From contig NZ_JAWLCI010000009.1 in assembly GCF_041687215.1 (NCBI RefSeq), positions 1 through 64,000 of the forward strand: a stretch of 64,000 nucleotides of DNA, read 5' to 3'. The DNA comes from Mariniphaga sp041687215. GTDB taxonomy: Bacteria; Bacteroidota; Bacteroidia; Bacteroidales; Prolixibacteraceae. Each line of letters begins with the position of its first letter. Position 1 is the first letter of the stretch. Shown here piece by piece: positions 1 to 9,160 of this stretch. The translations under genes and the position numbers were made by a program. The notes below the pieces were generated by a model. That model ran no database searches, was not told the origin of the DNA, and worked only from the letters and a program-made list of their open reading frames with translations.

Positions 1-81
1 AGAACAGTCGTAAAATCCAACAGGTGGAAAGGATTTTGGAATGAATTTTCTGAAAGGTATTATACAAAATTAACTGCGTAA
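1..81 (+). CDS. C-terminal end of an unidentified protein entering from the left edge
   Basis: Reading from base 1 gives 26 residues before TAA at 79-81, ending in KLTA. The piece is basic and aromatic-rich (WKGFWNEF). It is too short to assign. It could equally be a chance open frame, because the following 250 bases are gene debris. No start is visible in the window. Confidence 0.25.
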   Translation, partial: RTVVKSNRWKGFWNEFSERYYTKLTA

Positions 82-86
82 TATGA

Positions 87-302
87 GAACTGCACCCGTT
101 TTTAATTACAATTAAAGATATATTGACAAAAGATACTGTACGACAATCTATTGACAATTTTCCTGATTCGTTTACAATAGATGAGCTTATCGAACAATTA
201 TTATTTGTTGAAAAGGTTGAAGAAGGCATAATACAATCGAATGAAGGTAAAACTATTTCAAACGATGATGTAAAAAGTATGATTGAAAAATGGTCAAGCT
301 AG
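87..302 (+). pseudogene. Antitoxin-like fragment of a RelE/ParE-type toxin-antitoxin pair
   Basis: The frame is open from 87 to TAG at 300-302. It encodes a small acidic protein with FTIDELIEQLLFVEKVEEG and then a C-terminal KSMIEKW. This is the layout of the roughly 70-residue antitoxins that precede RelE/ParE toxins in Bacteroidota (family knowledge). No ATG lies in frame at the expected N-terminus: the nearest ATG, at 83, is in another frame and stops quickly. The 5' end therefore looks damaged. A toxin start codon overlaps its end, as in intact pairs. Confidence 0.5.
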
Positions 303-340
303 TCTGGACTGAATTGTCAACTGAGGATTTAAATTATTAA
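290..340 (+). pseudogene. Truncated RelE/ParE-type toxin, first 16 residues only
   Basis: ATG at 290 overlaps the 3' end of the antitoxin-like frame. It gives MVKLVWTELSTEDLNY and then TAA at 338-340. The MVKLVWTELS start followed by an acidic helix is typical of ParE/RelE toxins, which normally run to about 95-100 residues. No continuation is recognisable in the other frames downstream, so the toxin is lost rather than frameshifted once. Confidence 0.45.
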
Positions 341-583
341 AAGCAGTTAAACCGAAATTAACAACTATGCAAAACAGCGATACAAGACATTGTTAATTAG
401 GCTGTTGTTCAACTTCTTCTTTCGCTTCAAGGTTTGTTATATCTTGATAGTGAAGTGTCTCCGTACTCCTCAACTATTTCATACCACCAAATTCAAATCA
501 ACTCGAAATTCAACTCTGTCAATATTTTGTTTGCTGAGGTGAAACCCATTTTTCAGTGTTAAAAAATACATATTGTTACCTGC
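341..583. other. Gene-free debris between the toxin fragment and the S9 peptidase
   Basis: No intact coding frame. On the minus strand a frame ending at 393-395 reads LHYQDITNLEAKEEVEQQPN, but a TAG interrupts it two codons after its only upstream ATG. It may be a decayed protein tail, and I cannot name it. There is no clear promoter for the neighbouring genes, and this is the 3' side of the peptidase gene. Confidence 0.4.
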
Positions 584-2965
584 TTATTCTTTCAAATTCT
601 CCTCAAACAACTTATAAATCCGTTTGTATTCATCCACCCAACTTGTGGGTTCGGTAAACGCGTGCGGTTCCACCGGGTAAACGGCCAGTTCCCAGTTTTC
701 CTTGCCCAGTTCAATGAGGCGTTGTGTGAGGCGCACAATGTCCTGAAACTGCACATTGTCGTCCACCATGCCGTGGCACATCAGCAGAGCGCCCTGCAGT
801 CCTTCCGCAAAATAGATGGGCGAGCTGCGCACAAACGCAATGCTGTCTTCCACCGGTGTGTTCAGAATGTTGGAGGTGTAGCCGTGGTTGTAGTGCGCCC
901 AGTCGGTAACCGAACGCAAAGCAGCTCCGGCAGCAAATACACCGGGTTCGGTAAACATCGCCATCAGTGTAATAAAGCCGCCGTAGGAACCACCATAAAT
1001 TCCAATTCTATTTGGTGAAACGTCATATTTCTCAACCAGCATTTTTGCGCCGTCCACATGGTCTGAAAGGTCTTTGCCGCCCATGTGCCGGTAAATTCCT
1101 GTGCGCCAGTCGCGGCCATAGCCTGCACTGCCGCGGTAATCGATGTCGAGCACGGTGTAGCCATTATCCACCAAAAAATTGTGAAACTGGTATTCGCGGA
1201 AGTACTGACTCCACCATTTGTGGGCGTTTTGCAGGTACCCGGCGCCGTGCACAAAAATAACTGCCGGTCCTTTTGGTTGCGGATTTTCAGGGCGGTAAAG
1301 CCGCGCATGAACTTCAGCTCCGTCTTCCGCTTCGAAAGTGATAAACTCCGGAATGCGCCAGTCGTATTCATCAAATTCAGGCGTGGTAGAATGTGTAACC
1401 TGAATTGCAGCAGCACCCGGTTTATTTTCCTGCAGGTACAACTCCCAGGGTTTGTTGGCATACGAGTATCGGATGGCCAGGTACTTTTCATCGGGCGAAA
1501 GTTTAACATCACTGTTTCCTTCCAGGGATGTAATTTGCGTCAGTTCGCCGCCTTCAACCTGCATTTTGTATAAATGTTTTACGCCGGGATGCACTTTGTT
1601 GGCGGTAAAATAAAAGTGTTTTTTATCGTTGGAAAGAAACGCATCGAAGACCTCAAATTTCCCGGAAGTAAGTGCTTTTTTCTTTTGGGTTTCGATATTC
1701 ACTGCATACAAATGGGAGTAACCCGATTCTTCGGAATGAAACCACACCGATTTGCCGTCAGAAAGCCAGTCGATTGTTCCGGTTGATGATCCCCATCCCC
1801 CGATTCCGGGACCGCCAATCCAGGCTTCGTCGCGCTGGCGGTCGAGCAGTTCCATGGTGCCGATTGCCGGGTCGAGCAGTAAAATCCAGCGGTCTTTATT
1901 GTCGTGCGCCAGGGCTACCACCACGGCCAAATCTTCGGTTTCGTTCCAAACCGGCCCCAGCAGGTTAAATTTCCGCTCTTTGATTTCCGAACTGTCTTGG
2001 GGCATTTTCTCCGGGTAATCCGAAAGGTAATCCGGCAAATCTTTGAGCCCGGGAATGGATGAAGTTTTAATGTTTATTTTTTGGTTGTTTTTGACATCGA
2101 AAATGCTCATTTCCACTTTTGTTTCAGCGCTGCCAACCTTGGCACGGGCACCTTTCTCTTCGGTGTAACCCGATTCAGTAACCCAATGTGTAACCGATGT
2201 ATTGGTTAATTCCTGTGAATTTTTGCCGGTGGTATAAATTACAAAATTACCCGTTGGTGAAAGCGATGCACTTTGCAACCTGTTTTTTCCCAGAAATATT
2301 TTTTCGGGTAGCTCTGGTTTTTCCAGTTCGCGCCGGTTTTCCCTGGCTTTTTCTTTGGCTTTCTTTTCTTTTAAAACCTCGAAAAGTTCAATTTGCTGGT
2401 TTTCAAGCCATTTCTCCTGGCCTTTGCTTTCCTTTTCTGTTTTTTCTTCTTCATTTACAAAATGCGTTACCTGCCTGATAGTTCCGCTTTCCAGATTCAA
2501 AACAAACAGATTCTGATTTTTCATAAATGAAATGTGTGTATCGTCCAACGCAAATTGCACGGATGAAATTTGCTCCAGCCAGTTGGTGAGTTGTTTTTCT
2601 GTTTCTTTTTGCAGATCGAGTAAAAAAATATTTCCGTTTCGGACAACCACCTTTTTGGTTCGGTCTGAATTATATTTTCCACCTGAAGAAACTTTCACTT
2701 TTTCTTTCAACGGAACTTTTTGAATCTTTTTCGATTTCAGCGAATACCTGTACAACGAAGCCAGCGTGTCCTGTTTCGGGTTCCAGTTAAAAAAGATGGC
2801 GTTGTTTATTTCGCTCCAGAATATTTCCTCGGGTGAAGCGCCAATCCATTTTTCAGGCGCCTGCATAATTTGCTCAATGGTGAGCTGGCTTTGATTATTT
2901 TTTTGAATTTGGGAATTGCCTGCCATTACAAAGAACAGGAGCACAAAAAACAAAATGTTCTTCAT
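584..2965 (-). CDS. S9 family prolyl oligopeptidase (DPP IV-like)
   Basis: Exported serine peptidase of 793 residues, expected to trim dipeptides or short peptides in the periplasm. An N-terminal signal peptide (about residues 1-19) is followed by a beta-propeller region like the DPP IV N domain and by an alpha/beta-hydrolase domain from about 530. The catalytic triad can be read directly: Ser about 660 in GGSYGG, Asp about 735 in VDDNV and His about 768 in EPHAF. The length fits the DPP IV/DPP V group. A Lys/Glu-rich stretch (about residues 165-215) lies inside the propeller. It is a single gene, 37 bases from the aldo/keto reductase on the same strand, so the two may be co-transcribed. Substrate specificity cannot be told from sequence alone. 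Confidence 0.93.
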   Translation of the reverse strand: MKNILFFVLLFFVMAGNSQIQKNNQSQLTIEQIMQAPEKWIGASPEEIFWSEINNAIFFNWNPKQDTLASLYRYSLKSKKIQKVPLKEKVKVSSGGKYNSDRTKKVVVRNGNIFLLDLQKETEKQLTNWLEQISSVQFALDDTHISFMKNQNLFVLNLESGTIRQVTHFVNEEEKTEKESKGQEKWLENQQIELFEVLKEKKAKEKARENRRELEKPELPEKIFLGKNRLQSASLSPTGNFVIYTTGKNSQELTNTSVTHWVTESGYTEEKGARAKVGSAETKVEMSIFDVKNNQKINIKTSSIPGLKDLPDYLSDYPEKMPQDSSEIKERKFNLLGPVWNETEDLAVVVALAHDNKDRWILLLDPAIGTMELLDRQRDEAWIGGPGIGGWGSSTGTIDWLSDGKSVWFHSEESGYSHLYAVNIETQKKKALTSGKFEVFDAFLSNDKKHFYFTANKVHPGVKHLYKMQVEGGELTQITSLEGNSDVKLSPDEKYLAIRYSYANKPWELYLQENKPGAAAIQVTHSTTPEFDEYDWRIPEFITFEAEDGAEVHARLYRPENPQPKGPAVIFVHGAGYLQNAHKWWSQYFREYQFHNFLVDNGYTVLDIDYRGSAGYGRDWRTGIYRHMGGKDLSDHVDGAKMLVEKYDVSPNRIGIYGGSYGGFITLMAMFTEPGVFAAGAALRSVTDWAHYNHGYTSNILNTPVEDSIAFVRSSPIYFAEGLQGALLMCHGMVDDNVQFQDIVRLTQRLIELGKENWELAVYPVEPHAFTEPTSWVDEYKRIYKLFEENLKE

Positions 2966-3002
2966 TTAGTTGGTTTTGCGGTTGTTTTTAATCTTTTGGT
3001 TT

Positions 3003-3833
3003 TTAAAAGGGGATATGATCAGGATGGAAACCAATGCGATGATTTTTGTCCAGCCGGTCTATTTTAGCCATGTCTTCATCGGTAAGTTCAAAATCGAAAA
3101 TATCTGAATTTGAAATGATTCGTTGCGGTTTCACTGATTTGGGAATGGTCACCACTCCTTTTTGTATATCCCAGCGCAACACAATTTGCACGGGAGTTTT
3201 TTGGTATTTGGCCGCCAGCGCCTGAAGCACCGGAATGTTCAACACTTTTCCCTTCATAATCGGGCTCCAGGCTTCGGGCTGAATTCCCTTTTCCTTGCAG
3301 TATTCCAGCAATTCCGGTTGAATGAGTTCAGGATGAAATTCCACCTGGTTTACTGCCGGAACTACTTTACATTCAGGTAAAAATTCCTTAAGGTGGTGTA
3401 CCAGAAAATTACTTACACCAATGGCTCTGATTAACCCTTTTTCGTACAATTCTTCCATGGCTTTCCAGGTTTCCACCGAAAGTTTTCCTTTGGGCCAGTG
3501 AATGAGGTACAAATCGAGGAAGTCGGTCTGCAGCCGGTCCAGACTTTTTTCAAAAGCTTCCAGCGTGGTTTTGTATCCCTGGTCGCTGTTCCATACTTTC
3601 GAGGTAAGAAAAATATCTTCACGCGGAATTCCGCTGTTCTTGATACCAGTACCTACTCCTTTTTCATTGTCGTAAACAGCCGCTGTGTCAATGCTTCTGT
3701 AGCCGTGCTTTAATGCGGCCACCACGGCATTTTCAACTTCCTGTCCGTCTTCGGCCCTGAAAACACCCAGCCCAAGCCAGGGCATTTCCACACCATTGTT
3801 TAATTTTACTTTTGTTGAAATATCCATAGTCAA
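3003..3833 (-). CDS. Aldo/keto reductase
   Basis: NADPH-dependent reductase of 276 residues with a TIM-barrel fold, acting on aldehydes or ketones in the cytoplasm. All four catalytic residues are present: Asp49 and Tyr54 (SIDTAAVYDNE), Lys79 (LTSKVW) and His112 (LIHWP). The conserved VNQVEFHP segment and the C-terminal cofactor segment IPKSVKPQRI fit the AKR5-like 2,5-diketo-gluconate reductase group. The start is ambiguous between Met1 and Met3. The gene reads away from the aspartokinase and towards the S9 peptidase. The physiological substrate is unknown. Confidence 0.93.
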   Translation of the reverse strand: MTMDISTKVKLNNGVEMPWLGLGVFRAEDGQEVENAVVAALKHGYRSIDTAAVYDNEKGVGTGIKNSGIPREDIFLTSKVWNSDQGYKTTLEAFEKSLDRLQTDFLDLYLIHWPKGKLSVETWKAMEELYEKGLIRAIGVSNFLVHHLKEFLPECKVVPAVNQVEFHPELIQPELLEYCKEKGIQPEAWSPIMKGKVLNIPVLQALAAKYQKTPVQIVLRWDIQKGVVTIPKSVKPQRIISNSDIFDFELTDEDMAKIDRLDKNHRIGFHPDHIPF

Positions 3834-3959
3834 TCCAAGTTATTATTAGAAAAACCTCTAAATTACTATTTTTTGACTGAACAACCAGAAATGAGAAAAT
3901 TGAATTAATGGGTTTCGTAATAATTCTTTATTTTGCTAAAATTTTCAAAACGAATTAAA

Positions 3960-5210
3960 ATGAAAGTATTCAAGTTTGGAGGGGCTTCTGTAAAAAATGC
4001 CGATGCAGTAAGGAATCTCGGGAAAATATTAAACAGGTATGACGAGAATTTAGTGGTGGTTATATCTGCCATGGGAAAAACCACCGATTTGCTGGAAACC
4101 CTTGTAAGGGCTTATTTTGAAAAAAATAATAGTAAATGGGAGATTTTTAGTGAATTCAAAAATTACCACACCGAAATTTGTAATCAGCTTTTTGGTGAGG
4201 GGAAAACACCGGCACTGGTTTTGGAGCAGTTTGACGATCTGGAAGAGAAACTTGAAAAAAAACCATCGCTCGATTATAATTTTGAATACGACCAGATCAT
4301 TTGCTTTGGAGAACTGGTTTCCACATGCATTGTAAGTGAGTTTTTGAATGCCAGCGGAAAGGTTAACCAGTGGATTGATGCAAGAACAGTGATACGAACC
4401 GACGATTTATACCGCGATGCCAACATCGACTGGGAACTGACCGAAGAATTTTGTAAGGAAACCTTCACTTTTATTGACAATAACTTATACATTACGCAAG
4501 GATTTATTGGTTCAACTCCGGCCAATATAACGACTACACTCGGCAGGGAAGGCTCTGACTTTACGGCGGCCATAATTGGTAATGTTTTAAATGCCGAAAG
4601 TGTTTCATTCTGGAAAGATGTGCCCGGTGTTTTAAGTGCCGACCCTAAAAAGATGGCCGGTACTTCAAAAATAGATTCGCTCTCTTACCGCGAAGCAGTG
4701 GAAATGACCCATTCGGGGGCGAAAATTATTCACCCCAAAACCATGAAACCGTTGCATAATAAAGGTATTCCGTTGTATGTGAAATCTTTTTTGGCTCCTG
4801 ATGATGCGGGAACAGTTATTCACGAAATTGATCACAAAATTCAGTTGCCGCCCATTTTTATCCTGCGCGAACACCAGGTACTTATCACACTTTCGCCTAA
4901 AGATTTTTCTTTCATCAGCATTGAAGACATTGACCGGGTGGTAAATTTTTTAATAGAAAACCGGGTGAAAGTGACCCTGATGCAACAATCGGCTATCGAC
5001 CTGAACCTGGTTCTCGACGGTCAGGAGGCCGACTGGGACTGGCTGATGCAGGAATTGTCACCTTACTACACGTTACGCTACAATACCGGACTAACGCTGA
5101 TTACCATCAGACACTACACCGAAGAGGTGCTCGACTGGATGGTAAAGGAAAAAGACATTTACCTGGAACAGCACAGCCGGCTTACAGCCCGAATGCTTGT
5201 AAAAGAGTAA
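3960..5210 (+). CDS. lysC: Aspartate kinase
   Basis: Phosphorylates aspartate in the first step of lysine/threonine/methionine and diaminopimelate synthesis. The ATG at 3960 is preferred because KVFKFGGAS, the family's N-terminal kinase motif, follows at once; a longer frame from 3933 adds nine atypical residues. That gives 416 residues: an amino-acid kinase domain (to about 280), then a C-terminal regulatory part with ACT-like features. The second motif reads GREGSDFTAA where GRGGSDTTA is usual. SFWKDVPGVLSADP, the aspartate-binding segment, is intact. It is monofunctional with no homoserine dehydrogenase fused or adjacent. An AT-rich sequence with a TTTATTTTG word lies just upstream and may hold the promoter. 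Confidence 0.9.
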   Translation: MKVFKFGGASVKNADAVRNLGKILNRYDENLVVVISAMGKTTDLLETLVRAYFEKNNSKWEIFSEFKNYHTEICNQLFGEGKTPALVLEQFDDLEEKLEKKPSLDYNFEYDQIICFGELVSTCIVSEFLNASGKVNQWIDARTVIRTDDLYRDANIDWELTEEFCKETFTFIDNNLYITQGFIGSTPANITTTLGREGSDFTAAIIGNVLNAESVSFWKDVPGVLSADPKKMAGTSKIDSLSYREAVEMTHSGAKIIHPKTMKPLHNKGIPLYVKSFLAPDDAGTVIHEIDHKIQLPPIFILREHQVLITLSPKDFSFISIEDIDRVVNFLIENRVKVTLMQQSAIDLNLVLDGQEADWDWLMQELSPYYTLRYNTGLTLITIRHYTEEVLDWMVKEKDIYLEQHSRLTARMLVKE

Positions 5211-5280
5211 TGTTTTTATTTGCCTGCAACAGTGTAATTTTTCTGTAACTTGTTTTACCAATGAAACAAAATTGCGTAAA

Positions 5281-6576
5281 ATGAAACAGAAAAAACTGTT
5301 GCCCATTGCCATCGTACTTCTGGTTTTAATTGTTGTTTTTCTTGTTGTTGGCAAAAAAGCCGGCTGGATTGGAGAGGAATTCGCCATTAGTATTGCTACT
5401 CAAAAAGTGGAAAGTAAGACCATTACAGAATTTATAACCGCCAACGGTAAAATTCAGCCCGAAACCGAAGTGAAAATCAGTCCCGATGTTTCCGGCGAAA
5501 TAATTGAACTTTATGTTGCTGAAGGAGACCAGGTAAAGGCAGGCGATCCGTTGTGCGTTATTAAACCCGATATGTACATTTCGGCATTGAACCGGGCAGA
5601 AGCTTCATTAAATTCTTCAAAGGCCAGACTGGCACAAGCCGAAGCCCAGCAAATTGAACGCGAACTGGCATTTAAGCGGGCAAAACAACTGTTTGATACC
5701 AGCACCATCCCTGTTTCAGAATTTGAATCGGCCGAAGCAGCCTTTAAAGTTGCCCAGTCAGAAGTGCGCGCGGCTGAATTTTCAGTAAAAAGTGCCGAGG
5801 CTTCGGTAGAAGAAGCACGGGAACAGCTAATTAAAACCCGCATTTTTGCACCTATTCCGGGAACCATCTCTGCCTTGAATGTGGAAAAAGGCGAACGTGT
5901 GGTAGGTACCAGTATGATGATTGGTACCGAAATGATGGTTGTAGCCGACCTCGACCGAATGGAAGTTCAGGCTGAAGTGAATGAAAATGATATTGTAAAA
6001 GTAACTTTGAATGATACTGCACTCGTTGAAGTTGATGCTTACCTCAACCGGAAGTTTAAAGGAGTAGTGACTGAAATTGCCAACTCTGCAAAGGTTTCCG
6101 GCACAACTGCCGATCAGGTGACAAATTTCGATGTGAAGGTTTTGCTTTTACACGAATCGTATGCCGATTTAATCGATTCAACTTCGCGGAAATTATATCC
6201 GTTTCGTCCCGGAATGTCGGCCACGGTGGATATTTTAACCAACACCCGCGAAAATGTGATTTCGGTGCCCATTGCCGCCGTTACCACCCGCGTATTGGAT
6301 GAAAAAACAGAGGAAGAACTAACTGCCGGAATCGAATCCGGACTATCTAAAACCGACGAACGAACCGAAGTGGTTTTTCTTCACAAAGATGGCCGTGCAT
6401 GGCAGCTTCCGGTAAAAACCGGCATTCAGGATAACGTGAGCATTGAAATTACCGAAGGCCTTGGTGAGGGTGATGAAGTTATTGTTGCGCCTTACAATGC
6501 CATCAGCAAAACGTTAAAGGACAGTATTGCTGTTAAGGTAGTTACAGAAGATGAACTTTTTAAAGCCGAAAAATAA
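5281..6576 (+). CDS. HlyD/MacA-type periplasmic adaptor subunit
   Basis: Membrane-fusion protein of 431 residues that would link an inner-membrane pump to an outer-membrane channel. ATG at 5281 is followed by a basic start and one transmembrane helix (about 5-22). Next come a lipoyl-like half (SPDVSGEIIELYVAEGDQV), an Ala/Glu-rich coiled-coil hairpin (about 100-185), the second lipoyl half (IFAPIPGTISALNVEKGERV), and beta-barrel and membrane-proximal domains. An upstream in-frame TTG at 5272 is less likely. No ABC or RND permease gene lies on either side, so the partner pump must be elsewhere. The next gene is convergent and starts one base after this stop. Confidence 0.88.
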   Translation: MKQKKLLPIAIVLLVLIVVFLVVGKKAGWIGEEFAISIATQKVESKTITEFITANGKIQPETEVKISPDVSGEIIELYVAEGDQVKAGDPLCVIKPDMYISALNRAEASLNSSKARLAQAEAQQIERELAFKRAKQLFDTSTIPVSEFESAEAAFKVAQSEVRAAEFSVKSAEASVEEAREQLIKTRIFAPIPGTISALNVEKGERVVGTSMMIGTEMMVVADLDRMEVQAEVNENDIVKVTLNDTALVEVDAYLNRKFKGVVTEIANSAKVSGTTADQVTNFDVKVLLLHESYADLIDSTSRKLYPFRPGMSATVDILTNTRENVISVPIAAVTTRVLDEKTEEELTAGIESGLSKTDERTEVVFLHKDGRAWQLPVKTGIQDNVSIEITEGLGEGDEVIVAPYNAISKTLKDSIAVKVVTEDELFKAEK

Positions 6577-7689
6577 TCATTCGGCGAAATAATCTCTCGA
6601 AGTAATTTCTTTTACGCTGGCAGTTTGCACCTGCTCAACGATTAAACGTGAACTTTCTTCTATTTTTTGTCCGTTGAACCTGTAATTTTTGTTCAAAGAG
6701 ATTTCCTGCGGAACAAGATTAGCAAAGGTTATTTCAAAATCGTACACCACATTTTCATAGAAATTGGTATTGGAATTACCCACTGCCAATGATTTTCCCT
6801 GACGGTTGTGCTTTTCGGAAACACCTGAACCTTCAATCTTTTTAACCGAATAATCTTCTTTGGAAATGGTAATCTTCCCTTCAAAAGAAGTGGCATGGAA
6901 GTCTTGTGATCCGGCAAGTGTAGGTTCTTCCTGATTAAAAGAAATAACCCAAACCGGACTGCCATCCAATTCGGTCTCGTCTTGGAGTGCCAACTCAAAC
7001 TGGTTTATAATGGCCGGATTCAAAACCGAAGTTGCAGACCGCACCCAATCGAGTTCGAGCAACTCATCGAAATTGGTTGTTCCGGTGGCAAAACTGTAAT
7101 CCGGATTTTGTTTGGTTATTTCGTACTTGCGCATTTTAAATGCATCCGTTTTTGAGGGCTGCCGGTAACCATTCCGATCGTAAATCATCACTCTGGCTTT
7201 TTCGGAAACGTTTGTGGTGTCATCAATAGTTTTTTCATTTTCAAACGTACAGGCCAAATTAAACGGTCCACCCAAAAAGTTGTAGGGTGTATTTTCAGAT
7301 GCCATTCTTAAAATCCGTAAAAGTACGCGGGATTGTGCAGCAACATCTATGTTTTCAATATCATACGACTGAGGTTCCAGTTTTATAATGTTAAATTCTT
7401 TTTCGAAAAGAGAACTGACCGGGAAGGTATCGTTCATAAAGCTCAGAGATGAAAAATAGATTTTTTTGGATACCATCTCCTCAGGAATTTTAAGTTCGAA
7501 ATTTCCGTCAGCATCACTGGCCGTTCCGTAAAAAGTGCCTTCAATTCCAATGTTTGTATAGGCAACTGCTTCGTTGGTAATTAGATTAATCACCTTTCCT
7601 TTAATGTTTTGGGCAACCCGTGTGTCAGTTTGTGCCCATACAGAATAAGAGAAAACCAGCGAAAGCAATATGAGAAAGTATCTGTTCAT
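6577..7689 (-). CDS. Secreted protein with carboxypeptidase-regulatory-like domain
   Basis: Envelope protein of 370 residues with a signal peptide (about 1-19, ending SVWAQ). A CarboxypepD_reg-like beta-sandwich follows (about 27-110: IKGKVINLITNEAVAYTNI, with DADGNFELKIP). In TonB receptors this domain sits before the plug. Here it is followed by about 250 residues of beta-rich sequence and no barrel or plug motif. Such stand-alone proteins are common in Bacteroidota, and their role is unknown. It ends one base from the convergent adaptor gene. The divergent coiled-coil lipoprotein starts 105 bases from its start codon. Confidence 0.75.
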   Translation of the reverse strand: MNRYFLILLSLVFSYSVWAQTDTRVAQNIKGKVINLITNEAVAYTNIGIEGTFYGTASDADGNFELKIPEEMVSKKIYFSSLSFMNDTFPVSSLFEKEFNIIKLEPQSYDIENIDVAAQSRVLLRILRMASENTPYNFLGGPFNLACTFENEKTIDDTTNVSEKARVMIYDRNGYRQPSKTDAFKMRKYEITKQNPDYSFATGTTNFDELLELDWVRSATSVLNPAIINQFELALQDETELDGSPVWVISFNQEEPTLAGSQDFHATSFEGKITISKEDYSVKKIEGSGVSEKHNRQGKSLAVGNSNTNFYENVVYDFEITFANLVPQEISLNKNYRFNGQKIEESSRLIVEQVQTASVKEITSRDYFAE

Positions 7690-7770
7690 TGTTTTAAATT
7701 TTGCACTAAAAGTAATAAAATGATATTACCCGCTTCAATAATAACGTTACAATACCGTTTTATTATTTGT

Positions 7771-7778
7771 TATATTTG
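7771..7778 (+). promoter_or_regulatory. Candidate -7 box (TATATTTG)
   Basis: Exact match to the Bacteroidota -7 consensus TAnnTTTG, 17 bases before the ATG at 7795 of the coiled-coil lipoprotein. A convincing -33 TTG at the usual spacing is not obvious. Confidence 0.5.
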
Positions 7779-7794
7779 CTCAAAATCAAAAAAT

Positions 7795-8457
7795 ATGAAT
7801 CCAAAACAATTGATAATTTTTTTTGCTACGTTTTCTATATTTTTCAGTTCCTGTGTTTCGAAAAAGAAATTTACCGAAATGGAAAATGGCCGTTTGCAGG
7901 CTGAAGAGCAGGTTCGGGAGCTTACATCTGAAAATAATGCACGTGCAGATCGCATAAAAGCCATGATTGCTGATTTTGAAACCATGAAAAATGAACTGAT
8001 GGAAAGTAACGCGGAAAAAGATCAGTACATCGATAACCTGAATAAAGAAATTGCGGGTTTAAATGATCAACTCCAGGAACAACAAGAATCACTTCAGGAA
8101 AGAAATTTTACCTATGGTTTTGAACGCGAACGGCTTTCTGAAACCTTACAGGAAAGGGAAAACACCATACGCTCGCTGGAACGGCAAATTGCCGGATTGG
8201 AAAAAGAAATGTCCAGTCAGAGCAATACGCTTAGCGACCGGAATGTTCGTATTAATGCACTTACCGACCAAATAGCTTCGCTGGAACGGGAAAAAGAGAG
8301 AGGAGAGAAGGAACGGGCCGGCCTGGAACAACAACTTGTAAATTTGAGAGAAGAAATAAATACCCTTAAAAGTCAATTAAATGAAAAAGATGAAACCATT
8401 ACCCGTTTGCAGAATAATGTGAATTTGCTGAAAAAGGAACTTGGAGGAGGAAACTAA
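7795..8457 (+). CDS. Coiled-coil lipoprotein
   Basis: Envelope lipoprotein of 220 residues. The ATG at 7795 was chosen because it begins a clear lipoprotein signal (MNPKQLIIFF, then FFSSC with the lipidated Cys at about residue 19) and is preceded by a promoter-like TATATTTG. The frame stays open upstream to 7609, but that part lacks coding character. After the Cys the protein is almost entirely a Glu/Gln/Leu/Arg-rich heptad coiled coil, with repeated LEREK- and LQERE-like units. It has no catalytic domain and is probably a structural or spacer element in the periplasm. The DUF1080 gene follows after 21 bases and is likely co-transcribed. Confidence 0.8.
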   Translation: MNPKQLIIFFATFSIFFSSCVSKKKFTEMENGRLQAEEQVRELTSENNARADRIKAMIADFETMKNELMESNAEKDQYIDNLNKEIAGLNDQLQEQQESLQERNFTYGFERERLSETLQERENTIRSLERQIAGLEKEMSSQSNTLSDRNVRINALTDQIASLEREKERGEKERAGLEQQLVNLREEINTLKSQLNEKDETITRLQNNVNLLKKELGGGN

Positions 8458-8478
8458 TAATATTAAAATATATTGAAT

Positions 8479-9081
8479 ATGAATAAGTTAGGATTATTAT
8501 TGCTGGCTGTTTTTTTAAACGCTACTGTTTTTGCCGGCAACGGCGAATGGAAATCGTTGTTTAACGGGAAGAACCTCGATGGCTGGAAAATTCACGGTAC
8601 CGAAAAATGGTATGTGGAAGATGGACTGTTGATATGCGAAAGCGGACCGGATGCTGAATACGGATACCTTTCCACCGAAAAATTTTACGATGATTTTGAA
8701 CTGGAAGTGGAATTTTTACAGGAAGCCGACGGCAACAGCGGTGTGTTTTTCCGTTCTACTTTTGAAGGCACCAAAGTGAGCGGCTGGCAGGTGGAAGTGG
8801 CGCCGCCAAACCACGATACCGGCGGAATTTACGAATCGTACGGACGCGGCTGGCTGGTTCAAATCCCCGATGAAAAGGAAGATATCCTGAAAATGGGTGA
8901 ATGGAACAAATTAAAAATCCGCGCTGAGGGCGGACATGTTACTACCTGGCTTAACGGTCAGCAAATGGTTGACATTAACGACGAAAAAATTGCTGAAGGA
9001 AAAGGTTCTATTGCTCTGCAGATTCATTCCGGTGGAGGGATTAAAGTGAAATGGCGGAATCTTAACGTCAGGGAACTGTAG
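8479..9081 (+). CDS. DUF1080 / 3-keto-disaccharide hydrolase-like protein
   Basis: Secreted protein of 200 residues with signal peptide (about 1-18, ending VFAGN) and a single concanavalin-like beta-jellyroll of the DUF1080 family. Landmarks are SLFNGKNLDGW, the STEKFYDDFELEVEF strand, GNSGVFFRS, GGIYESYGRGW and the terminal IALQIHSGG/VKWRNL. Members are known or proposed to act on 3-keto-glucosides or other glycans. The ATG at 8479 is used; the frame also runs to a TTG at 8473. It probably forms an operon with the preceding coiled-coil lipoprotein. A strong hairpin with a T-rich tail follows at 9161-9195. Confidence 0.88.
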   Translation: MNKLGLLLLAVFLNATVFAGNGEWKSLFNGKNLDGWKIHGTEKWYVEDGLLICESGPDAEYGYLSTEKFYDDFELEVEFLQEADGNSGVFFRSTFEGTKVSGWQVEVAPPNHDTGGIYESYGRGWLVQIPDEKEDILKMGEWNKLKIRAEGGHVTTWLNGQQMVDINDEKIAEGKGSIALQIHSGGGIKVKWRNLNVREL

Positions 9082-9160
9082 GTTTTAAATCGGTAATGTT
9101 TTGCCCGGAATTGCAGACTACAATTCTGCCAAATCATTTCCAGGTATTCTCATTAAAGTT

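Noticed and set aside
964..1512. Long open frames in other phases inside the S9 peptidase gene
   Set aside because: They are antisense or out-of-frame shadows of a gene with a complete catalytic triad.
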